A stretch of DNA of 19,568 nucleotides from Candidatus Neomicrothrix sp. UBA2110 (GTDB taxonomy: Bacteria; Actinomycetota; Acidimicrobiia; Acidimicrobiales; Poriferisodalaceae): the NCBI GenBank assembly GCA_002331465.1, contig DCYM01000191.1, positions 1-19,568 on the forward strand, read 5' to 3'. Both the position numbers and the translations under genes were made by a program. Below are positions 15,308 to 19,568 of this stretch, one piece after another. Below the pieces are notes generated by a model, which was given only the letters and a program-made list of their open reading frames with translations, did no database searches and was not told the origin of the DNA. Numbering within the stretch: position 1 is the stretch's first letter; each line of letters begins with the position of its first letter.

Positions 15308-16222
15308 TCAATCCGAGTTTGCCCCGCAAATCACCAAGACACCATGTTCATGCGCCGATATCGCGATCTTGCCTGAAAGCAATCCAGCGAGACCAGCTGC
15401 TGCTGCGGGCTCGGACGGAACACCGAATTCAGTTGCGAGCACCCCTTGGGCCGCTGCTGTTTCTTGATCGCTTACGACAACGCTTTCAGCTCGCGAGGAG
15501 ACGAGTGCGTTCCACCCAAGATCTCCTATGCGGCGAGCTCCAAGGGAGTCCGCTGCCAGCCCCGATACTTCAATGTCAACGGGTTCGCCTGCAGCTCTGG
15601 CTCTGGCCCAAGTTTGCGTCCCTTCGGTTTCGACCGCTATTAGCCGCTTGCTGGTCCCCCACCACGTCGCCAACCCACCAGCGAGACCACCACCTCCGCA
15701 AGCCACAATCACAGTTGTCGCGTCTGGTACCTGGGCATCTATTTCCATTGCAATGGTGCCGGCGCCCGAAATGACTTCCGTTTGGTCGTACGCATGTAAT
15801 TCGACACAATTACGACCGAGCGTGAACTGACGCGCTGCTGAGAGAGCGTCGTGGTATTCGCGTCCAGTTACATGCACTTGTGCACCGTATGACTTGAGCT
15901 TTTCGAGTTTGCGCGAAGAAATGAGCGACGGTACGAAGATATTGGCCGGGTACCGGAGGCTTCTAGCCGCCCAGGCAACCGCCACTCCGTGATTTCCTCC
16001 GGAAGCCGCAATCACCCCATCGGAACCGACTTCTGCGCAGAGCAAAGCATTCATTGCACCTCGGGCCTTGAACGATCCGCTGTGTTGGAGATTTTCGAGC
16101 TTAAGGGTCAGCCGGTAAGGCAACCCCAATGCTTCGCCATTGAGTGACTGGACCGGAGTGCCGACAATATGGCCGTTTAGTCGTTGAGCAGCATTTGCGA
16201 TCGCGTCTCTGTCTAATTTCAC
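15308..16222 (-). CDS. PLP-dependent threonine/serine dehydratase-fold enzyme
   Basis: This 304-residue fold-type II PLP enzyme carries the PLP lysine at K52 in GSFKARGA. The phosphate/substrate loop SGGNHG is at 74-79, the tetraglycine phosphate loop ACGGGGLAGG near 175-183, and the C-terminal ICGAN segment near the end. It lacks the C-terminal ACT regulatory domain of biosynthetic threonine dehydratase, so it belongs with the short catabolic threonine/serine dehydratases, serine racemases or related lyases such as 3-hydroxyaspartate dehydratase and EutB. The expected reaction is a beta-elimination with ammonia release, or racemisation, of a beta-hydroxy amino acid. The GTG start at 16222 overlaps the stop of the monooxygenase gene by four bases (GTGA), so the two are translationally coupled. 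This suggests closely matched expression and perhaps consecutive steps. Confidence 0.87.
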   Translation of the reverse strand: MKLDRDAIANAAQRLNGHIVGTPVQSLNGEALGLPYRLTLKLENLQHSGSFKARGAMNALLCAEVGSDGVIAASGGNHGVAVAWAARSLRYPANIFVPSLISSRKLEKLKSYGAQVHVTGREYHDALSAARQFTLGRNCVELHAYDQTEVISGAGTIAMEIDAQVPDATTVIVACGGGGLAGGLATWWGTSKRLIAVETEGTQTWARARAAGEPVDIEVSGLAADSLGARRIGDLGWNALVSSRAESVVVSDQETAAAQGVLATEFGVPSEPAAAAGLAGLLSGKIAISAHEHGVLVICGANSD

Positions 16223-17679
16223 GTCCGGGGCCAGGTGTCATCTGCCAGAAATCGTTCGACACGGTCAACGTAAGTACTTCGGTCGTATACGCCATACAGG
16301 GCGTGTTTCATGCGAACTGGGTCACCAAAGAAGAACCGTTCGTACAAGCTCTGTCGACCGCCAAATCCGGAGATTGTCATGTCCCATGCGAGCCTAAACA
16401 AGCGCAAGCGTTCTTCTGCTGAGCCATTCTTCCCTTGAAGGAACTTGGAGATGTCGCCGCTTCGTTCACCAGTCCAGTCGGCTTCGCTCGGCACCATGAT
16501 CAAACCACTGGACGAGCAAAGTTGAAGGATTTCCATCAACCTTTGATGAACCGCCGGATAGTGATTTCGGGCGGCATCTAATGGGCCTCGCGCTGGGGTC
16601 ATCACCCCGTATTCGTTTACGGTCGCCTGCTCTTCGGAAGCAACTTTCAAAGCTTTCATTATCTCAAGGGTGATGATTACCTCCGCGACCATTTCTTGGA
16701 CGTGCGGATAATGACCAGTTCCGACCATGTCGATGACTGCTTGAAGAGTTCCCAGGATGGCTTCCGTCTTTGCGATTTTCAGATTCACCACTTGGTGGGC
16801 CATATGCAGCACTGCCCCTGTTCGCGCGTAGGCCTGGTTTGCCCGATCCACGTCCCGAATTAAGAAAACCCGTTCCCAGGGAACAATGACGTCGTCAAAG
16901 ATCACCATGGCATCAAGTTCGTCAAAGCGTGAACCCAAGGGATGGTCGACGTGGCTGCGACCTTGATCCAATGGTTCGCGGCACTGGAACCGCAGCCCTG
17001 GAGTGTTGTTGGGTAGAGAGAACCCAAGTGCGTAAGGGCGTAGTTCATCTCCGCCCTGTAAAACCGTTGACGGAAATATCAAGATCTCATCCGAGATAGG
17101 CAACGTGGCCAGCATCCGGGCACCGCGAACCAAGATACCTTCGCTAGTTTCCTCAACTAGACCCAGGGCGATGAACGGGTCATCAAATTCGTTGGCTTGC
17201 TTTGACTTGTCAATTTGAGGGTTAGTCAGAGCATGCGTGAGCGCCAGGTCGTTCTCTCGCACGTACTCGAAATATTTGCCGATGTTGTGGCCGAAACGAC
17301 TATCTATTTCGTCGAAATACGCTCCCGCCATCCCGGCAGCCATAACGTTTACATTCATGTAGTCGGGGGATCTGCCCATATGGCCAAGGCTCGCGTCGGC
17401 CCACACCTTGTGCATCTGAGACCGTTTACGAAGGTCGTCTTTGCTTTCCGGCACCATGAAACTGCGGCCAACTCGGTGTCCCGATGATGGAGATTTGAAA
17501 GTCATGACGTCTACTAGGTCATCTTGGTGTTGAAGGTCGTATAGGGCCGCAAGCGATGCCACAGCGTTTCGAGTTTTCGGGTGGCTCGTCGGGTCCTCTA
17601 CGCGGTGACCTTCGAGCCAAAGATTCGGCGGCTGGGTGCGAAGTCGCTCAATGACCTGTTTTCCAGTTCTTGCGGGCAT
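16219..17679 (-). CDS. HpaB-type two-component flavin monooxygenase, oxygenase component
   Basis: This 486-residue protein belongs to the 4-hydroxyphenylacetate 3-hydroxylase (HpaB/PvcC) family, which shares the acyl-CoA dehydrogenase fold and uses FADH2 and O2. MGRSPDYMN provides Arg103 and Tyr107, and THALTNPQ provides His149. These match the Arg/Tyr/His set reported for Thermus HpaB (R100, Y104, H142). The homologous 4-hydroxybutyryl-CoA dehydratase is excluded because the N-terminal half contains no cysteines for its 4Fe-4S cluster. Start: ATG 17679 has AGGAG five bases upstream. The upstream in-frame GTG at 17685 overlaps that Shine-Dalgarno and is unlikely. No flavin reductase (HpaC) is encoded in the window, so a reductase must come from elsewhere. 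It is the first gene of the operon, divergent from the IclR regulator. It likely hydroxylates a phenolic compound; the substrate is unknown. Confidence 0.9.
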   Translation of the reverse strand: MPARTGKQVIERLRTQPPNLWLEGHRVEDPTSHPKTRNAVASLAALYDLQHQDDLVDVMTFKSPSSGHRVGRSFMVPESKDDLRKRSQMHKVWADASLGHMGRSPDYMNVNVMAAGMAGAYFDEIDSRFGHNIGKYFEYVRENDLALTHALTNPQIDKSKQANEFDDPFIALGLVEETSEGILVRGARMLATLPISDEILIFPSTVLQGGDELRPYALGFSLPNNTPGLRFQCREPLDQGRSHVDHPLGSRFDELDAMVIFDDVIVPWERVFLIRDVDRANQAYARTGAVLHMAHQVVNLKIAKTEAILGTLQAVIDMVGTGHYPHVQEMVAEVIITLEIMKALKVASEEQATVNEYGVMTPARGPLDAARNHYPAVHQRLMEILQLCSSSGLIMVPSEADWTGERSGDISKFLQGKNGSAEERLRLFRLAWDMTISGFGGRQSLYERFFFGDPVRMKHALYGVYDRSTYVDRVERFLADDTWPRT

Positions 17680-17684
17680 GAGCA

Positions 17685-17689
17685 CTCCT
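17685..17689 (-). promoter_or_regulatory. Shine-Dalgarno AGGAG of the monooxygenase gene
   Basis: AGGAG on the minus strand is five bases from ATG 17679 and decides that start over GTG 17685. Confidence 0.65.
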
Positions 17690-17722
17690 GAGCTTTCATC
17701 TGTCGCTTCGTTATCCGAATAT

Positions 17723-17728
17723 AGAATA
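17723..17728 (-). promoter_or_regulatory. Candidate -10 box (TATTCT) of the monooxygenase operon
   Basis: TATTCT on the minus strand at the outer edge of the palindrome would start transcription near 17716. This leaves a leader of about 37 bases that contains the AGGAG site. No clear -35 box is visible. Confidence 0.45.
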
Positions 17729-17751
17729 CAGTAACCGATAATCGGTTACTG

Positions 17752-17757
17752 TATTCT
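17752..17757 (+). promoter_or_regulatory. Candidate -10 box (TATTCT) of the IclR gene, leaderless transcript
   Basis: TATTCT ends five bases before the ATG at 17763 and no Shine-Dalgarno is present. A transcript starting at or next to the A of ATG would be leaderless, which is common in actinobacteria. Confidence 0.5.
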
Positions 17758-17762
17758 GCAAC

Positions 17763-18455
17763 ATGTCTCCTACTCGCCAAATCGACTCCAGCCGTTCCCA
17801 AACTCTCGACCGCGGCCTATCAGCCCTAACAATAATCGCCACCTCCAAAACTCCGCTAACGATCCATGAGGTGGCTACTCATCTGGGTCTCGGGCGTTCT
17901 GTGACTTACCGAATAATTCGCACACTTGAGGATCATCGCTTAGTAACGCGTGATGCAACTGGTCGTCTTACGGGAGGAACTCAACTAGTCGCTCTAGCCG
18001 GGGGGGTCAAAAATGATATGCAGGCCGCCGCTGCCCCCATCCTGGCGACACTCGCCAACTTGTTGGGAATGACTGCCTTCCTCGTGGTGTCGGACGGCAA
18101 TGCGGCCGTCACCGTTCTAGTAGTCGAACCCACGAGCACGGCAGCCCATGTTGCCTACCGGCCAGGAACCCGCCACCCTCTCGATCGCGGCGCACCGGGA
18201 ATCGCCTTGTTAGCTGGTGACGCACCAAGAGCATCCGAACGCGTGGAAATTAACGAGGCTCGGACGTCGGGGTGGGCGTATTCGGAAAGCGAAGTCATCG
18301 AGGGGATGGCCTCCATCGCCGCACCAGTGACAACCCCCAATGGAGCCACCCAAGCTGCCGTCGCAATCGTCCACCTCGTAGCCGGGCTGGACTCAAGTTA
18401 CGTCGCCCCGCATGTAGTAGAAGCTGCGCGATGTTTAGGAATTGAACTCGCGTAA
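17763..18455 (+). CDS. IclR-family transcriptional regulator
   Basis: This 230-residue protein is typical of the IclR family, though a little short (usually about 250). The N-terminal winged helix-turn-helix spans about residues 15-75, with TIHEVATHLGLGRSVTYRII as the helix-turn-helix and LEDHRLVTRD as the wing. The C-terminal effector domain follows, with LANLLGMTAFLVVSDGNAAV, the family HPLDRGAPGIALLAG segment (normally P-L-x-x-xA-x-GKA-x-LA), and a final AAVAIV strand. It starts at ATG 17763, five bases after the palindrome, and has no Shine-Dalgarno. Divergence from the monooxygenase operon and overlap of the operator with both promoters indicate that it represses or activates that operon and itself. 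A pathway intermediate is the probable effector. The gene ends 21 bases inside the facing PhyH gene. Confidence 0.9.
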   Translation: MSPTRQIDSSRSQTLDRGLSALTIIATSKTPLTIHEVATHLGLGRSVTYRIIRTLEDHRLVTRDATGRLTGGTQLVALAGGVKNDMQAAAAPILATLANLLGMTAFLVVSDGNAAVTVLVVEPTSTAAHVAYRPGTRHPLDRGAPGIALLAGDAPRASERVEINEARTSGWAYSESEVIEGMASIAAPVTTPNGATQAAVAIVHLVAGLDSSYVAPHVVEAARCLGIELA

Positions 18456-19286
18456 AGAAGCATCCGGGGTTTTGTAAACCAGCGGAAAGAGGTCTTCGTC
18501 ACCGGGATATTGGCCAATTTCAACTGTGGTGTCTTCGCCGGTGACGGTGGGGTCACAGCCCGGATGGGGATACCAAGTGGCGTCGTCACCAAGCCATCGA
18601 GTGGACAGCGCTACTCGGCGCCCATTTCCAGCGTTTCCGGGGGAGCCATGCAGTGCCCATGCAGAGAAGAACAGGGCGTCGCCGGGTTCAACGTCAAACC
18701 CGACGATGTCGTAATCCTCTCTGGCAGCCGCGACATCCGGACATGGTTCGCCTTCAAAATCATTCACCCACCCTTTTGAGCCGTCAAATGCTTCTGGAGC
18801 GAAATATGAATTCCAGCTATGAGAGCCTCGGACAAACTCCAGTGAACTTTCTTCAACAGTGACTCGACTCGTCGATACCCACGCCGAACAGATCTGCTTG
18901 CCGAGAAACGGCCAGTAGGGAATGTCTTGATGCCACGGAGTTGGAGCTTGCGTCTTTGGTTCTTTTATCAACAAGTGGTCGAAATAAAATCGGGCGCTTG
19001 CGGAACCCATCAATGCGGCCGCTATGTGACCAACTCCCGACTCATAGATGTAATGGTTAACCATCGGATCGCTCTTCCAGCGATATCGACTCGTAAAGAG
19101 TCGGTCCCTCGTGGCGCCAGGGTTGGTATCGGTGACCCATCTCCCAGGGTCTAAAAGTTGCGCATCCGCCATTGCCTCTATCTGAGGTAGCCATTCCTCG
19201 GACACGGCATTGGGAATTTTGACCACTCCATCAACTGAATAGGCCGCGCGCAGTTCTTCGGTCACCTTGGGATGCGACGCGATCAT
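18435..19286 (-). CDS. Phytanoyl-CoA dioxygenase (PhyH) family Fe(II)/2-oxoglutarate oxygenase
   Basis: This 283-residue protein has the PhyH-type double-stranded beta-helix. The iron facial triad is visible: His119 and Asp121 in TPWHQDIPYW, and His213 in ALHGSPGN. An Arg about eleven residues later (R223/R224) is suited to bind 2-oxoglutarate. The N-terminal GVVKIPNAVSEEWLPQIEAM segment is usual for the family. Members hydroxylate aliphatic carbons next to activating groups in acyl-CoAs, amino acids such as ectoine, or secondary metabolites. The substrate here is unknown. ATG 19286 has AAGGAG six bases upstream, a strong start. It overlaps the IclR gene tail to tail by 21 bases and diverges from the partial dehydrogenase gene at the right edge. 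It could add a second oxygenation step to the neighbouring module, but it is not in the same transcript. Confidence 0.88.
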   Translation of the reverse strand: MIASHPKVTEELRAAYSVDGVVKIPNAVSEEWLPQIEAMADAQLLDPGRWVTDTNPGATRDRLFTSRYRWKSDPMVNHYIYESGVGHIAAALMGSASARFYFDHLLIKEPKTQAPTPWHQDIPYWPFLGKQICSAWVSTSRVTVEESSLEFVRGSHSWNSYFAPEAFDGSKGWVNDFEGEPCPDVAAAREDYDIVGFDVEPGDALFFSAWALHGSPGNAGNGRRVALSTRWLGDDATWYPHPGCDPTVTGEDTTVEIGQYPGDEDLFPLVYKTPDASLREFNS

Positions 19287-19415
19287 CGGTGGCTCCTTCG
19301 TCCCAGCAGATCCTTAACACGTTATCTTTCTCAGCCGTTTGGGTAAAGCCGAAATTTGAGCCATTAGAGAGAGTTACATTGAGACAACCAGGCCAAGGCA
19401 GATTGGAATGATCAG
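19287..19415. other. Divergent intergenic region, PhyH gene and partial dehydrogenase gene
   Basis: These 129 bases separate divergent starts and should carry both promoters. AT-rich stretches occur at about 19311-19328 and 19349-19380, but no -10/-35 pair with good spacing and no strong palindrome was found. No copy of the IclR palindrome is present. Confidence 0.4.
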
Positions 19416-19568
19416 GTGAAAGTCGGTTTTATTGGACTCGGTAACGTCGGTGGCAAATTAGCTCGCAGCATTCTTCGCAATGGATTCGACCTCACGGTAC
19501 GAGACTTGGACCCGGCCACAACACAAGAGTTTCTGAATTCTGGGGCGTCGGTTGCGCAATCCCCTCGA
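19416..19568 (+). CDS. 3-hydroxyisobutyrate/6-phosphogluconate dehydrogenase-family protein, N-terminal part (3' truncated)
   Basis: GTG at 19416 opens a frame that runs off the window after 51 residues. The start VGFIGLGNVGGKLARSILR is the Rossmann dinucleotide motif GxGxxG (residues 7-12) typical of beta-hydroxyacid dehydrogenases (3-hydroxyisobutyrate, tartronate semialdehyde, 6-phosphogluconate type). VRDLDP near residues 28-33 marks the end of strand 2, where Arg28 followed by Asp suggests possible NADP use. An in-frame TGA lies at 19380-19382, so no earlier ATG is available, and the Shine-Dalgarno is weak (GGA). Substrate-binding and catalytic-lysine regions lie outside the window, so the exact enzyme cannot be named. 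Confidence 0.8.
   Translation, partial: MKVGFIGLGNVGGKLARSILRNGFDLTVRDLDPATTQEFLNSGASVAQSPR

Larger units (their letters stand above)
17723..17757. promoter_or_regulatory. Perfect 17-bp inverted repeat, likely IclR operator in the divergent promoter
   Basis: AGAATACAGTAACCGAT (17723-17739), a single A at 17740, and its exact reverse complement (17741-17757) form a perfect 35-base palindrome. It occupies about half of the short span between the two divergent start codons. Each outer end reads TATTCT outward, so each half overlaps a plausible -10 box: one for the IclR gene and one for the monooxygenase operon. A bound dimer or tetramer of the adjacent IclR protein would cover both promoters. 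As a hairpin it could also form in RNA, but its position at the promoter fits a DNA operator better. Confidence 0.85.

Noticed and set aside
16219..17679. 4-hydroxybutyryl-CoA dehydratase (same superfamily as HpaB)
   Set aside because: The cluster-ligating cysteines are absent from the N-terminal half, and the HpaB Arg/Tyr/His set is present.
1..19568. Mobile elements, CRISPR arrays, tRNA or rRNA
   Set aside because: No transposase or integrase motifs, no repeat-spacer arrays, no cloverleaf or rRNA sequence were seen on either strand.

Overview
The window looks like chromosomal DNA from a bacterium of moderate GC (mid-50s percent by eye). It is probably an actinomycete-type organism, perhaps an acidimicrobial or other environmental actinobacterium. 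This placement is inference. It rests on frequent GTG starts, one apparently leaderless gene, and the gene mix: a two-domain CaiB-type CoA-transferase, an SDR, a class-III-like zinc alcohol dehydrogenase, an IclR regulator and a PhyH dioxygenase. There is no marker gene, tRNA, rRNA, transposase, phage gene or CRISPR array. Coding density is very high and no gap between genes exceeds about 200 bases.

Left part (1-4803). The 3' end of a sugar-nucleotide-type epimerase/dehydratase converges on a fused CoA-transferase whose first half has lost the family's catalytic aspartate. A tandem carboxymuconolactone decarboxylase-like gene runs divergently from the transferase and may have a 32-codon upstream leader ORF. 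It converges on an enoyl-CoA hydratase-family gene.

Middle (4030-9701, all minus strand). Transcription order is an MFS exporter (MFS_3/EntS-like), a zinc alcohol dehydrogenase, an SDR, a DHA2-type MFS exporter and the crotonase-fold enzyme. The DHA2 gene appears to have its own promoter region, with an inverted repeat and a structured leader.

Right-middle (9897-12058, plus strand). Two translationally coupled NAD(P)-dependent hydroxyacid dehydrogenases are encoded: an isopropylmalate/isocitrate-dehydrogenase family member and an Ldh2/malate-dehydrogenase-2 family member. They converge on the next block.

Right (12093-18455). A tight four-gene minus-strand operon encodes an HpaB-type flavin monooxygenase, a PLP threonine/serine-dehydratase-fold enzyme, a membrane-anchored stand-alone glutamate-synthase-domain FMN/3Fe-4S protein, and a ThDP-dependent enzyme of the acetolactate synthase/decarboxylase class. 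It diverges from an IclR-family regulator. The 73-bp span between the two start codons holds a perfect 17-bp inverted repeat that overlaps both predicted -10 boxes. This is the best candidate in the window for a self-contained, undescribed catabolic module: probably oxygenation of an aromatic or phenolic compound, then deamination or elimination, redox and C-C cleavage steps. The substrate cannot be read from sequence.

Right edge (18435-19568). A PhyH-type Fe(II)/2-oxoglutarate dioxygenase gene overlaps the IclR gene tail to tail. The N-terminus of a 3-hydroxyisobutyrate-dehydrogenase-type protein runs off the window.
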